Positions 1 through 11,840 of a DNA stretch of 64,000 bases are shown piece after piece. Numbering within the stretch: the first letter of the stretch is position 1; each line of letters opens with the position of its first letter. Under the pieces are notes generated by a model. The model saw only the letters and a list, made by a program, of their open reading frames with translations, had not been told where the DNA came from and did no database searches. The translations under genes and the position numbers were made by a program. The stretch covers positions 1,860,001-1,924,000 of the forward strand of contig JAOVFP010000011.1 of assembly GCA_025738555.1 (NCBI GenBank). The letters run 5' to 3'. This DNA comes from Cyathus striatus (taxonomy: Eukaryota > Basidiomycota > Agaricomycetes > Agaricales > Nidulariaceae).

Positions 1-875
1 GTATAATCCAATTTCAAGACTTCATGATTGCATTATACAGCAAGAGTATACTGAATCCATGATAGTATACTAGAATAAAATCAGAGACAGATCTCCAAGT
101 TGATGAAAGCACAAAGATAAACCACGTTGGTCACTACCAAAGTCCACATAACCAAGTTTTGAGCATGCCCTTTGATGACAAAGCAGATGTAGAATGATAT
201 CTTATCTCAATAATCAATGTGCTAACATGCTTAATCTCATTCCTGTGATGATAAGAAACTATCTTATTTGAATATACCATACACCATACCAGACCATAAT
301 ACATCCATAATAGTATGGGTACTATACAGGTGTAAACTGTACCATAATGATACCATATTCATTTTACTTTGAAGCACTTACAGGACAGTTACAGGACCAT
401 ATATACAGCTACCATACACCCATACTATATGGGTACAGTGTACAGCCCTAAACCTGGCCACAAGCACTGCCACCACCTCAAACTTTGTTTCATGAACACT
501 TTGTTGTCAGCATGGTAGCAGAGCCAACCTTCAACATATCAGCACTGGCCATGCTCCTCCTCTTTCTCTTTCATCCCACAGAAATAGTCTCCATTGCCAG
601 AGGCACCATTGTTGTCATGACTCAGGGAGGAGGGGGCCAAGGTGATCTCAGTGACCTACATGTCATTGTCATACACAGGGGAGGATAAAGGAGAGGGGGA
701 TGGGTGACATGGAGTCGATGCCAATCTGTCATTGTGAAGAAGGAGAGGATGGGGATGGAAGAGTGTGCTATTGTCATTGTGGATGAGAAGGCATGGATAT
801 GAGCAGTCATGGTGGTGGATGGGAGATGGCATGGCAAGATGGACATTGATAAGTGGATGATGAACCTGAATCAGA

Positions 876-902
876 AGATAAGATAAGATAAGATAAGATA
901 AG
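876..902. repeat. AGATA pentanucleotide microsatellite
   Basis: Five perfect tandem copies of AGATA plus a partial unit. No coding context. Confidence 0.9.
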
Positions 903-2188
903 CATCATGGGTTTTTTCCGCCCTCAACATCTACTTATGGGTCAATGTGAAGCATAGCACATTCTAGCACCTGTCTGCTCTATGTCCAAATGAACTACAT
1001 ACTCACTGTTCAATTTATTCAAGTTTCTATTGTGGTTCCATTCTTATATGTCTATTCAGATATCTCCCATTCATTATTTTTTCTTTGCTGATCTTCCACT
1101 TGTCATTGTATATGTATATAATAAAATCTATAAATTTCTTTACTATCTCTGTCATTATGATTGCTCATGAGAGAGACTTGGATATGACCTTTTCACTTAC
1201 TACACTAAATGACAGTTGCTTATCTGGATTCATGATACCTCTGGAGAGCTTTTCTTTAAAGAGCTTACCATATATATCCTAGCACAAACTAGAGGCCATC
1301 AAATTCTCTTCATAACTTAGGTTTTAATATCTCTTACTGATGAAATTGTTGAGGTAGTGGGCTGTGCTGCTTGTTGGCCTTATTTCTTTATTATTTCATA
1401 TTACTACAAGCTACAGAATATTATCAAATGCCCAAAGTATCAAATAAATCACAGGCAAGGCTACATAGAATTAAATCTGGCAAAATGGCCCATGTACTGC
1501 AAGAGCTTGACTCTAATTTGGACAGTGGAATAGCATAATTGCTTTGATATAGAATTTACAATGTCATCTGACTCAACTGGATACAAGAATATCAATTATA
1601 ATGCAAGACATTTGAATTATAGAGTTGAAGATTAAACATATTAGAAGAAAGGCACAGAACCATTCTGGTGAAGAAAAAAGTTACAAGCTATCATTCAGCA
1701 TACTGAAGAAAGAATTGTACAACATGAAGAAAGGAGAACTAAAAAAACAAATAAATGAAGCTAATGAAGCTTAAAGAGTTGCTTTTATTGGAATTGCATT
1801 AGATAGAAGTGAACTAAGAGATTAAGTAAGAAAGTACAAAGCTTTAAATGGTGAATATGCCAACAAGATTAATTTAAGTCCTGCAATTCCCCAAGTTTCT
1901 GGAAGCTCTTGAAGCAGATATTAGTAAATACACCTCATGGAAATAGATAATACCAGTAGAAGAGATCAATAGCAGCTCAAATTAAGAAGGGGAGTTTGAT
2001 GGATTATTTATTAGTGATTGGGAGGATGAGCACACATATTTCTTACATAATTTAGTTAATTTAGCTTAAATAACTGGTGTACTACATTTTAGATATGTAA
2101 TATAGTATTTTACTGCAAAAAGAATGAAGAAAAACGATCAAGATTCAAGCTTTCTGAGGCAGTTTCTACTTGGGTCAAGATTTTGGGC

Positions 2189-2217
2189 GCGTGACGTCAC
2201 ACTGTGTGACGTCACGC
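2189..2217. repeat. Perfect 14-bp inverted repeat carrying two TGACGTCA octamers
   Basis: Arm GCGTGACGTCACAC (2189-2202) is followed by one T and then its exact reverse complement (2204-2217). Each arm contains the palindromic octamer TGACGTCA, the classical ATF/CREB-type bZIP site, so the block can be a hairpin or a double bZIP site. It is GC-rich inside AT-rich DNA. It could also be a transposon subterminal sequence; no adjacent gene was recognised. Confidence 0.8.
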
Positions 2218-3098
2218 TTCCCACCATATAGGGATTGGTAATCAGTACTTAGTGTTCATCACAGGTTAGTGTTGGGCATATATCACTTCCTTCTCAACCT
2301 CCTTTTCCCTCAAAATGTCAGACTTTGCTATAGCTTACTTCAATAAAGATGAATATCACTTTTTTTTGGTAGTATGGGCTCATGTTTTATGTTAGTGTTT
2401 TTGGAAGGTCATCACACTAGCCGTGTTACAGCTGAGCAGAATTTCAATAATGTGATTGTTTTTGATTGTGTCAAATATCTCGTAATCACTATAGCTAAGG
2501 CTCCAACACTATAGTATATGAACTGTATATGTATATGTATATGTGTATTTTGTGATTGTAGATATGTACAGTATATACACATATACAGAGAATTGTATAG
2601 GGTTGTGATTTCTCCAGAATATTATTGCTGTAGGCTTACTTATTATTGGCTTATCAATTGTTTGCTCATTTAGGGCCATTTGAGCCCATGCAAAATCCAG
2701 TGTATCCATAATAGCGAATTTACGACTAGCACAGGTCTCAGGGAAGTATTGGTAGCAGTGTAACAAATGTGTATGAGCTGTCAAGAATTTTCTTGATGAT
2801 AACAACATACTAACAGAGGATTGTAAAGTATGATGTATTTATTAACTTCAAGGTAAGTATAAACAAGTTACAGTCAGGTGCAGGGAAGATAGGTATTTCG
2901 ACATTCATGGCACTTACACAATGTCACAGCCTATACTATATAGTAAATTATGTGAGTACAGTTGCAGCATTGAAAGCCCTTGAAAAGTTGTATAAGTACA
3001 ATCAATTGTGGTAAATAACCAGTACTAAATCACTGGGACAAGTAAGTAATGATTTACTATTTCAAAATGTGAAGTGTACTTACCACAATTTACCTATG

Positions 3099-3221
3099 AT
3101 AGTTCTCCATCCTAATCTGAGAGATAGATGGTTTAAAATGACAATTCAAGAGAATGAGAACCAGGCTGCATATCAGAGAGCACAGAAGGACAAATTTGAG
3201 AAAGTGACAATATTATTTTCA
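3099..3221 (+). pseudogene. Possible hAT-type transposase scrap
   Basis: A 40-codon open stretch reads IVLHPNLRDRWFK followed by a Lys/Gln-rich helix. The LHP-x-L-x(3)-WF pattern resembles the block after the catalytic region in fungal hAT-like transposases. Flanking sequence is full of stops. This is weak evidence from one short motif; it could equally be chance or another relic element. Confidence 0.2.
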
Positions 3222-3406
3222 GATGTAACATTATCTTCAATTTGAAGGAGGGAACTGTAACTTGAATGATCCCTTAGCATGGTGGAAGGTTAGTGATGCC
3301 TTACACTTCAGTACTAACAGAACTGATAACAATAACAGATGCATTTGTTAGATATTCTGGGTTGCACAGCTTCTTTGACAGCTGTCACTTGTCACCTGTC
3401 ATGCTT

Positions 3407-3481
3407 GACAGTTCTGTGATTGACAGTTCTGTGATTGACAGTTCTGTGATTGACAGATATGTGATTGACAGATATGTGATT
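3407..3481. repeat. 15-bp tandem repeat (GACAG-type), five copies
   Basis: Three copies of GACAGTTCTGTGATT are followed by two of GACAGATATGTGATT, then decayed GACAG words up to about 3500. The 15-bp period keeps frame, so both strands stay open across it; the open frames look like products of the repeat rather than a gene. Confidence 0.85.
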
Positions 3482-3968
3482 GACAGATTGACAGCTGTCT
3501 GTTACCTTAGTTACCTGGACCTTGGTTGGACTTTGGTAGATAGCCTCAGTATATATACACTCTGTAACTTGGTAGTTGTTAATAAGTTTCCTCCCCATTT
3601 TGTGTCTGTGTCTGTGTCTGTGTTTGAGTTCTTGCTCCATTATCACCCTCATTCCTCTCAATCACCCTCTTTATCCTTTGTTACTTCTGACAGCATTACC
3701 ATTCATTTCCAACTATTGCCAGAATGACTCGAGACTTCCTTGCAATTCCTGCCACTTGTGTTTTTTTGAATGTGTTTTCTTAAAACCCCACTACATTTGC
3801 TCTGACCTTTGAAGCTCATTGAACACAGAAACTGTGCGCAAAACCCTTATCTCAAAAGTTTGGATTAGAGCTGGCCTTTTAGAAGCCATTTCAACTACAG
3901 TAAAAAGAAGGAAGCATGATGATTAGGCAGTATTAGAATTCACATGACTCAACCCTATATACACTGTG
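3482..3968. other. Region just upstream of the LINE, no gene recognised
   Basis: Contains a TATATATACAC stretch near 3550, a run of GTGTCT repeats near 3601-3625 and pyrimidine-rich DNA to about 3700. The arrangement resembles the R-U5 part of an LTR, but no matching second LTR or primer-binding site was found. Confidence 0.3.
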
Positions 3969-3981
3969 TATATATAGTAAA
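3969..3981. repeat. Candidate 5' target-site duplication of the LINE
   Basis: TATATATAGTAAA at 3969-3981 recurs exactly at 10441-10453, immediately after the element's 3' TA-rich tail. The word is low in complexity, so chance matching is possible, but the positions are where LINE target-primed insertion would leave duplications. Confidence 0.55.
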
Positions 3982-4145
3982 AAACTTTAAACAGGAAAAA
4001 AACCACCATCTTCTATCAACTTTCCCATGGTTAAAAACTTTGCACTTGTCATCAACAATGACACCAGCGCTCCATCTCTTATTCTTTCTCTCCCTTTCCT
4101 CTTCTATCATACTCCCCCTTCTCCTCACTCCTGTTTGACACCAAT

Positions 4146-6101
4146 ATGTCAAGACAAGCCCCCAGGAAGACCCTGGAGGCGAAACCGCCCACTGCACCAC
4201 TGCCTACATCCCAATCGATGACTAGTGGGGCCTCTGCTCGCTCACAGGTGCCCTTGACATCCCAGGGTAGGCTAGGCTCTGTCGTAATAGGATCAGGATC
4301 AGTATCAACACATACTCGGATGGCGATGCCAAAAGAGGCTAACCTGAAGATCCCAACCATGGACGCTGAACAGGCGCGCACCATCCTAGCGGAAGGAGAT
4401 TACCTGCTTGCCCAATGCAGATTTGAAGCATCCATGGCAGTCACCATCCTCCACCAAGTGGTAGGGATGCTTCCTCCCAAACTTCAAGGTACATGTGGCA
4501 GTGTTCTTCAAGCAGTGGCCACTCTACTTGATGACAAGGCTATTGCCTGCATCGCTGAAAAGACACAAAGCCTATGGTCTGATTGGATGGATCACCTAGA
4601 CAGGGCTATAGTGCAGCTGACGGCTGCCCAGTCCCATGCCTCCTCTTTCATGCAGCGGCTGGAGGATGATGCAGTGGAGGGAGTGGCACCTTCGGAACAG
4701 GATCATCTTGCGAGAGCTTTCTCCAGTCAGCCATCATATGTGCCGGCACTAGCTACTGCAGCTGCACCACACTCTGGTGCTATCTGCACAACGACCTTGT
4801 GGGACAATCAAGTCCCTATTAAAATTCTTTTTCCTACTAGTTCTGACCCTAACAGTATTGGTAACTTATCTCCATGCAAATTGGTTACAAAAGCTAACCT
4901 GGCTCTGGTGAGTATTGAGGAGGCTGAGCTCTCATGCCCAGCTGACTCTGCTATAGTGGCAGCTCATCAGTCTGGGGGACATATTGTCCTTGAGGCTAAT
5001 TCCCCAATGACAGCAGGATGGCTAAAGTCAAAAGAGACACTGATGGCATTCATATCCCATTTCAATGGCACATCTGTACCAAATTTATCATTGTTCCAGG
5101 TGGTGGCAGAGTTTGTCCTGACCACCTTTCATCCCACCCCCTCTACTGACTTTAGATCTCTGGAGGAGATCAATAGTTTGACCAGAGGATCGATCACGGA
5201 AGCACATCTGTTGAAAGACCCTAGCTGGTGGAAGGGAGGACAGTGGTTTGCGCATTACCTTCTATCATTCTCTGACCAGAAAAGCACTAATGATGCCATA
5301 TTCCATGATCTGGTTATTGAAGGAGCTCGAGTGCAGGTGCGTAAATACCTACCAGAGCCCACTCAGTGCCTCCACTGCCAGAAGTTTGGCCACTTTGCGC
5401 ATGAATGCAAGGCAGTGAAGCCGACATGTGTACAATGTGCAAGGGATCACTCTACTGTGACCTGTGCCATACAGGCGTCTAGTCTCACATCTCACCTTTG
5501 CTCAAACTGTGGCCTGACAGGCCATGGAGCTGCAGCACATTCTTGTACAGTGTTTGCTCACAGACTATAGGTGTACTACCACCACTCCATGTCTGCAAAA
5601 TATGTGGGTTTCCCTTCTAGTGACCCCACTACGTGGCAATTGGCTATGAAGAAGGCACCATGGGGGGTTCCTGTGGCAGTATGGGCATCTGCCACTCATT
5701 CCCTGCCTACTAACTGAGTGCTGTCCCAGCCTCAACTTATGTCACCACCCAGCCAGGCAGGGCTGTCATCACAGTCACATGTAATGGATCCCCCACCTCC
5801 CCCCACTAGGGTAGTTGCTCCGAGTTCTGTCTCAGCTCCAGCCAAAAAGGGGGGCAGGAAAGGGAAAAATAGTGAGCAACAGACCACAAATGGAGCAACA
5901 TTCAGTGGACAGCCTGCTGAGGCATCCTCCCAGGATCCATTGGCAGTGGAGGTGCATGGTCATTGCCAGCAAACTATTCTGGATCACTTTCCTCTTTCTT
6001 GCCCTAGCTCACAAACTGGATTCTTGCCAGAGGCAGGGACTGACTCAAATATACTGGAGGAGGGTGAAGTGCCACAGGTTATCAGGAAGTTGCCTCAATG
6101 A
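4146..6101 (+). pseudogene. LINE ORF1, gag-like nucleic-acid-binding protein, two in-frame stops
   Basis: ORF1 products of this LINE class coat the element RNA. The first 474 codons are open. Their C-terminal part has three zinc-knuckle-like motifs in a row: CLHCQKFGHFAHEC, CVQCARDHSTVTC and CSNCGLTGHGAAAHSC. The frame is broken by TAG at 5568-5570 and TGA at 5715-5717 but continues coherently through a Pro/Ser-rich tail to a TGA at 6099-6101. Both stops fit C-to-T changes of CAG or CGA. The start ATG at 4146 is the first good one after the leader. The last stop overlaps the ORF2 start as ATGA, suggesting coupled re-initiation. Confidence 0.85.
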
Positions 6102-9100
6102 GTGCACCTCCTCCATCTGAACCACAGAGGGAGCTTCGCTTCTGGCAACAGAATGTGAATGCCTCCCTGGTAGGGCAACAGGATCTTCTGGTTACTCTAG
6201 GAAAACTAACTTCAATTTCTGTGTGGTGCAAGAACCGTATATTGACTTTAGAGGGAAGTCATGGGCCAATACATATTGGCACCCAGTTTACCCATCTATA
6301 CATGTGCCTGAAGGGTGCGTTACCCAATCATTGTTGTAGATCAACATGGGAGTCTCCACAAATGCATGGGCTGAAGTTCCAGTCCCCTCCCATGACATTA
6401 CTGCAATCCGACTGCGCCTTGATGGCAACCAGACTCTATTTATTTTTAATATTTATCTTGACTGCTCACACAATGATGCTTTGCAGGCTCTCACTTCCTC
6501 TATGAGGGAAATCTGCTTGCAGAGGCTGGAGCTAGGTGAGACTCGCCATTTTATGTGGATGGGTGACTTTAACCGGCACCATCCACTATGGGATGAGGAA
6601 CACAACCATCATCTCTTTACTGCTCAGGCCCTACACCTTGCACAGCCTCTTCTATGTCTGACTGCTTGGTATCAGATGCAAATGACCCTTCCTAAAGATG
6701 TTGCCACACTGGAGTCATTCAGCTCCAAGAACTACATGAGAGTTGATCAGGTCTTCCTCAGTGAGGAAATGGTGGACAGTCTGTTATTATGTACTACAGT
6801 ACCTGAGCTATGACCACCACAAGTAGACCACTTCCCAATACTCACAACCCTTCTAGCATCCTCAGATACCACCCAGCCTCATCCCTGACACAATTTTAAG
6901 CAAGTGGATTGGAAGAAATTTCAGGATACATTGGCAACACAATTGCAGCTTCACCCCCCCCCCCACTTGTGTACAATTCAGTGGAGGAATTTGATGCCAG
7001 CCAAGTCAATTTCACAGCAGCAGTTTTTCAGACTATAGAGGACATTGTTCCATTGGTTCAACTCTCACCACACACCAAACAGTGGTGGACTGCAGAACTA
7101 GCTGACCTCAAGGCAGTGAAGGTCAGGTTGGAGTGTAAAGCCCATCACCTGCGACATCAACCAAACCTTCAATGCCATGAATAAGCATGGGTTGCAAGTC
7201 GACTTTATGCATCCAAGATTGATGAGGCTAAGAACAAAAAGTGGATTGAATACTTGGAGAGCCTTACTGACTCTTCAATTTGGGAAGCAGGTCACATGGT
7301 AGCTGGACCAGGTACAGATAGCAGCCATACATGCATTCCTAACTTGGTCAAATGTGATCTGACATCCAATACCATACAGCAAACTGCACAGACAAATGAA
7401 GAGAAGAGTGTGATGTTCCAAGAAACATTCTTCCCTCTGAGCACTGTAACAGCAGCCCCCCCACTTGATGCTGAGTACCCACCTCCTGCTTGGACTTTCA
7501 CTGACATCTCTGATGATCAGATTGCATGGGCCATTGACCATATTAATCCATCCAAGGCCACACAAGCTGACTCAATACCAAACAGGGTAATTAAAGAGTG
7601 TAAAGTTTTATTTCTCCCCTGTCTTGGCCCTTTGTTTTGGGCTACATTCTCATTGGAGTTTTTCCCTGATGAGTGGGCACACACTGAGACATTGGTACTG
7701 CACAAACCAGGAAAGAGTGACTACACTAATCTGTCCTCTTGGCACCCTATTGTGTTGTCTGATGGACTTGCACACCTCATAAACAGCTGCATTGCAGAAG
7801 AGCTCACCACCATGTGCGAGAGAGGTAAAATTCTCCCAGCTCATTATTTTGGTGGCCACCCAGGTTGTACTATGACAGACTCGCTTCATCTCCTCACACA
7901 TTCAGTGAAGGCAGCATGGCACCATGGGGAAGTGGCATCACTCCTGAGTCTGGATGTGAAAGGAGCCTTCCCAAGCATGTCACTGGAGTGGTTATACCAT
8001 GAACTGCACTGGCGGGGAATACCCCAGCTGCTTATTGATTGGTTGGAGAGAGCCCACAGGAGGCATAGCACAACCATGACATATGATGACTATGTCTCCG
8101 AGCTACAAAGACTACTCTCTGGGCTCGACTAGGGCAATCCAAGTTCCCCGATTCTCTACATTATTTATAACTCAGGCTTGCTTGACATTATGCAGGATGC
8201 AGATTTATCACTTCTCTTTATTGATGACTCAGCCCTACTGCTCACAGGCCCCTCCTTCCAGGCGACACATGCAGCAATTCAGTGCATTATGACACAGGAG
8301 GGGGGAGTGCTGGATTGGGCACAAGACCATAATTGCAAGTTTGGAATTTAAAAATTCCAGCTCTGTGACTTTCACCGTCGAGTGCAGGATACTTCCCTGC
8401 TATGTTATTTTGGCAGGACTTCTCACCAATGTAATCACACTGTCCCTACCCCACGCCTGCCTCTGACCCTGCAGGGTCAATCCATAGAGTCACACTCTAC
8501 TATTTGATTCCTGGGGGTGGTTTTTGACAATGAGCTGTGGTGGGGTGCCCAATGAGCTGCTGTTCTTGCTAAGAGACAAAGCTGGGTACAACAGGTGGCC
8601 AGGCTCACATGACCATCCAAGGGGACATCTGGGGCCTGCTTGCACCACCTTTATACCCCACAGGCAGTGCTGCAAATCCTTTCCTTTATGCAGCTGACCT
8701 CTTTCTAACTCCCTCCAACTTAACTAAACCTCCCACTGCTCTTCATGGGCTTTCGAAAATGTGTTCAATTCAGTGGCAAGCCACACTGCTCATTACTGGA
8801 GGGCTCTGCTTCTCCCCAGGTGATGCGCTGGATGTGCTAGCAGGCCTCCTCCCTTTTCACCTTCTACTTGCTATGCACCAGTTTCAGGCACTTTTACACT
8901 TCTGCACACTGCCCAAGACTAACCCTATTCATAGAATTGTCTCCTTAGTCAGGAACTGCAGGTGGTTGCGATCACATAATTCCCCCCTTCACCTTTTGTT
9001 CCATGCTTTTCCTCTTAACCCTCATGAGATCAAGACAGTCCAGCCTACTTGCCACCCTTCTGGGTGGTCCCCACCCTTTTCGGTGACCATGGCCAACAAT

Positions 9101-10039
9101 AAAGAAGAGGCGATGGAGCAGGATCAGACTGATTCCTCTGACATTGTTATTTATACAGATGGGTCAGGTTTCAAGAATGCCATCAGGGCATCAGCAGTGC
9201 TGTACCAGGATGGGCAGGAGGTTGCCTGCCTCCAATATCACTTAGGCTCTGATACTCATTTTGTAGTTTACAATGTGGAATGCCTGGGGATGCTCCTTGG
9301 TGCACATCTCCTAGGACAGCAACAGAATTTTGCAAGTGTTACCTTTGCAGTAGATAATCAAGCAACATTGCAAGTGGCAGGCAGTCACTGCCCACGTCCA
9401 GGCCACTCTATACTAGATGAGTTCCTGGACACTCTGGCTGAGGTAGTTGACTTAAACATTTGCATCACTCTCCGCTGGGTCCCAGGTCATTGTGACATCA
9501 CCGGGAATGAGGCAGCAGATGAAGAGGCAAAGAAGTCCATCACCCAGAGCTCAAGCAGACAGAGGGAACTCCCTAAGGCCCTCTGGTGTAAAGGCCTCCC
9601 CTTTTCCAAATCAGCCATATGCTCAGCCCAACAACAGTGCTTCAAGGGTGCAGCACTGGCCCACTGGAAAGTATTGCCCAGTCACCCTCACATCAGCTGC
9701 AATTTACCAGCTAAGTCACCCACCTCCACCATGGCCATCTTGCTACAGCTACCTCATAAACTGACTAGCCTCATCACACAGTTGACTACAGGGCATGTTG
9801 CTTTGAATGCCTACCTTCACCATATCAGGAAAGTGGAATCACCCCTCTGTGAGAAGTGTAATATGCACTCCCCAGAGATGGTGGACCACTTCCTCCTGCA
9901 GTGTACAGCATTCCTACAATATCACAAGCTACTCATGGCCCAATGTGCCCCCCGACACCAACACCTCTCCCTCCGGAGAATCCTCTCCAACACAAAGAAC
10001 TTAGCTGCTTTAGCAACATATGTCAATGCCACCAGCTGA
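6098..10039 (+). pseudogene. LINE ORF2: endonuclease, reverse transcriptase and RNase H, degraded
   Basis: ORF2 products nick the target and copy the RNA. Visible blocks in order are as follows. Endonuclease: FWQQNVNASL near the start, then MGDFNRHHPLWD, DQVF and DHFPI. Reverse transcriptase: LSLDVKGAFPSM for the first aspartate block, GLD-stop-GNPSSPILY, then FIDD in place of YADD. RNase H (9140-9540): YTDGSG, VECLGM, AVDNQATL and NEAADEEAK carry the D-E-D-D residues. C-terminal Cys/His motif: CEKCNMHSPEMVDHFLLQC. Several frameshifts between 6300 and 7250 and a stop-rich stretch 8130-8620 break the frame. The TAG at 8130-8132 sits exactly where a Gln is expected (CAG to TAG). Confidence 0.88.
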
Positions 10040-10440
10040 CTATGACAGACATTGGGGGTCATCCCCCAGTGGCACCCCCCTATGGATGAAGTTTGATGAC
10101 AATGAATTTGGCCAAAAGGAAGGATGACACAACACCAGCTCAGACAACTACAGCGTTACTGCATTGGTCCAAGTGCCAACACCACACCACACCACACCAC
10201 GGTGTGCACTCCTCATGAGATGCCTCTGATACTATCCTCCCCCTGGTGCCGTGCCCCAGTATGACATCCTGGGGATCTCTTTATATATAGCCGATGGACA
10301 CATCTATGCTAGATTTTGACCTCTCTTTTACTATACATACCTTACTATACTGTACTCCACAAGTAGATGCTACAGTGTCGCAATATATGGTACCCCATAA
10401 CTGACATAAAATAAAGGATTTCAAAATATATATATATATA

Positions 10441-10453
10441 TATATATAGTAAA
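10441..10453. repeat. Candidate 3' target-site duplication of the LINE
   Basis: Exact copy of the 13-bp word at 3969-3981, directly after the TA-rich tail of the LINE. Confidence 0.55.
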
Positions 10454-10509
10454 TAGTATGTACAAACTATATCCATATATTTATGCTCTCTAAAGTATAC
10501 ATATACTAA

Positions 10510-10977
10510 ATGGTTGGAGCCTTAACTATAGCATGTGCCCTAGGTCTTGCTGAAGACAAAAAGACAAAGCTTGCGAAACGTTCAAGCAATATTAGGGTTT
10601 ATGTAGAAGATAACTCAGCACAGCTACAACTAAATCCCCACTTCTCTGCACTGTTATCTAACAAATGGCGCTGCATTGAAGCACCCCAACCCTAACTGCA
10701 TTCTGATCCCATCGCTCATAACCCTTCAACTTCATCAAGTACTTCACAAGCCTTCACAGAGGATGTCCCAATATACTATTCACTGTCATATTTTACCAAT
10801 ACTAATGTTCCTCATCATTCACAGGTGCCTACAATGTCAGAATTCCAAGTTTCCTATGATCACCATCATCAGAGATACCCTGATACATTTGCTGTGCCAT
10901 ATAATGGCGAAACTATGAGAGCAAGTACTTTGCAACATAGCAGTCAGTTCACATCTACTTACCATAGATCTCTATAA
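10510..10977 (+). pseudogene. Unrecognised 155-codon frame with one internal stop
   Basis: Starting at ATG 10510 the frame reads MVGALTIACALGLAEDKKTK and continues to a TAA at 10693-10695. It then stays open in the same frame for another 93 codons (Ser/Thr/His-rich, ending with THRSL-like residues at TAA 10975-10977). The uniform composition across the internal stop suggests one coding sequence broken by a nonsense mutation, or an intron that was missed. I do not recognise the family. The LINE lies directly upstream, so a 5' part could have been separated by that insertion, though nothing before 3969 looks like a matching half. Confidence 0.3.
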
Positions 10978-11074
10978 TTTCTTAGCCTCGGTAACATACC
11001 ATATCATAGTGTATATTTTTGCAGTACAATGTTTCTAATCTTAATGTACATATTGCTAGTACTTGTATTGAAGG

Positions 11075-11275
11075 AGAGGGCGGATGAGACAGCACAGGGA
11101 CAGAGGCACAGCGAGACAGTGCTCAAGTAGAGGCGGACTAGGTGAATGTGCGTGAGGAGGCGAGGGACGGAGAGAGGGAAGGAATGAGAGGGCGGGAGAT
11201 GGGGAGGGCGGACAAGACAGCACAGAGAGGCACGGCGAGACAGCGCCCAATTTTAGGCAGACCAGGTGAGAATAC
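11075..11275. repeat. Imperfect direct repeat, ~75-bp unit, period ~128 bp
   Basis: Unit 1 (11075-11150) and unit 2 (11203-11275) both start GAGGGCGGA and share AGACAGCACAG, GCGAGACAG and GCGGAC/GCAGAC blocks in the same order. The block is GC-rich and purine-biased, unlike its AT-rich surroundings. No gene was recognised in it. Confidence 0.7.
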
Positions 11276-11806
11276 ACTCGCCCTCGTCGCTTGCAAGACG
11301 AGAGAGATAGATAGAGTGGGCAAGAGACAGAGGGAGCCTGAGAGTCAAGAGGGATGAGGTGAGAGAGAGGATCTTACAGACGGTGATGCTCGATGATGAT
11401 GGTTTGAACAAAAGACTAAAAAAAAATCAGAAAGGGCTCAGCCGGAACGAGCGAACCAAACAAAGCAAAATCCATCGGTCACGCGCGCACGTGTTCACAA
11501 ATCGCGCGGTATCAGGACCCCCGATAATCCCACCATGTCAGATACGACTTGACAGGTGTCCCGACTTATGGACGTCGCTACAAAACAGGAGCTATGCGCC
11601 TAATAATAATCACGGTATTTATAAATATGCCTCTTAGTGGTCGCGCGAACAGATAATCAAGATGAGATGAAATTCGCAACCCATAGCCCTGGGCGCCGGG
11701 CTGCAAGTTGCTTTCACCTTCTCCATTTCAATTCACGACTGTGTTGTTATACACTTTGATCTCTGCATCTCATACAATTTCGCATTACCAGATAAACCTC
11801 TTGGAA
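11276..11806. other. Upstream region of the kinase-like gene
   Basis: Purine-rich to about 11360, then a GC-richer stretch with CGCG words (11478-11510). A TATTTATAAATAT block at 11619-11630 is a possible TATA element for the gene that follows, about 200 bp upstream of its start. No coding signal. Confidence 0.35.
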
Positions 11807-11840
11807 ATGTTAAACGCTGCTAAGAACTTCGTGATACAGA

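Larger units (their letters stand above)
1..3250. other. AT-rich decayed intergenic region, no intact gene
   Basis: No open frame here has domain features or a sensible splice structure. The stretch 1650-2060 is purine-rich on the plus strand and reads as a stop-ridden, Lys/Glu-rich helical sequence followed by acidic patches. That composition resembles the charged tail of a pogo-type transposase, but too little is left to call. Separate entries cover a pentamer microsatellite, a palindrome and a possible transposase scrap. Confidence 0.5.
3982..10440 (+). mobile_element. Non-LTR retrotransposon (LINE), nearly full length, inactivated
   Basis: The order of parts is a 5' leader, ORF1 (gag-like with CCHC knuckles), ORF2 (apurinic-type endonuclease, reverse transcriptase, RNase H, C-terminal Cys/His motif) and a 3' UTR of about 400 bp ending in a (TA)n tail at 10424-10440. 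Carrying RNase H fits the Tad1/I-like groups known from fungi. It is flanked by a 13-bp candidate duplication. Stops and frameshifts in both ORFs show it is dead, yet its length is intact, so the insertion is probably of moderate age. The 3' UTR contains CACAC repeats at about 10181-10200. Confidence 0.9.

Noticed and set aside
3250..3700. Possible solo LTR: GGAGGGAAC purine tract followed by TGTAAC, a TATA-like block at 3550
   Set aside because: No second LTR, no primer-binding site and no clear CA end or duplication; the tandem repeat inside accounts for much of the apparent structure.
3293..3727. 144-codon frame and its mirror over the GACAG repeat
   Set aside because: The 15-bp period keeps both strands open; repeated SSVID/VNHRT-like words are repeat translation.
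4079..4384. Minus-strand frame over the start of LINE ORF1
   Set aside because: Shadow of ORF1 without its own features.
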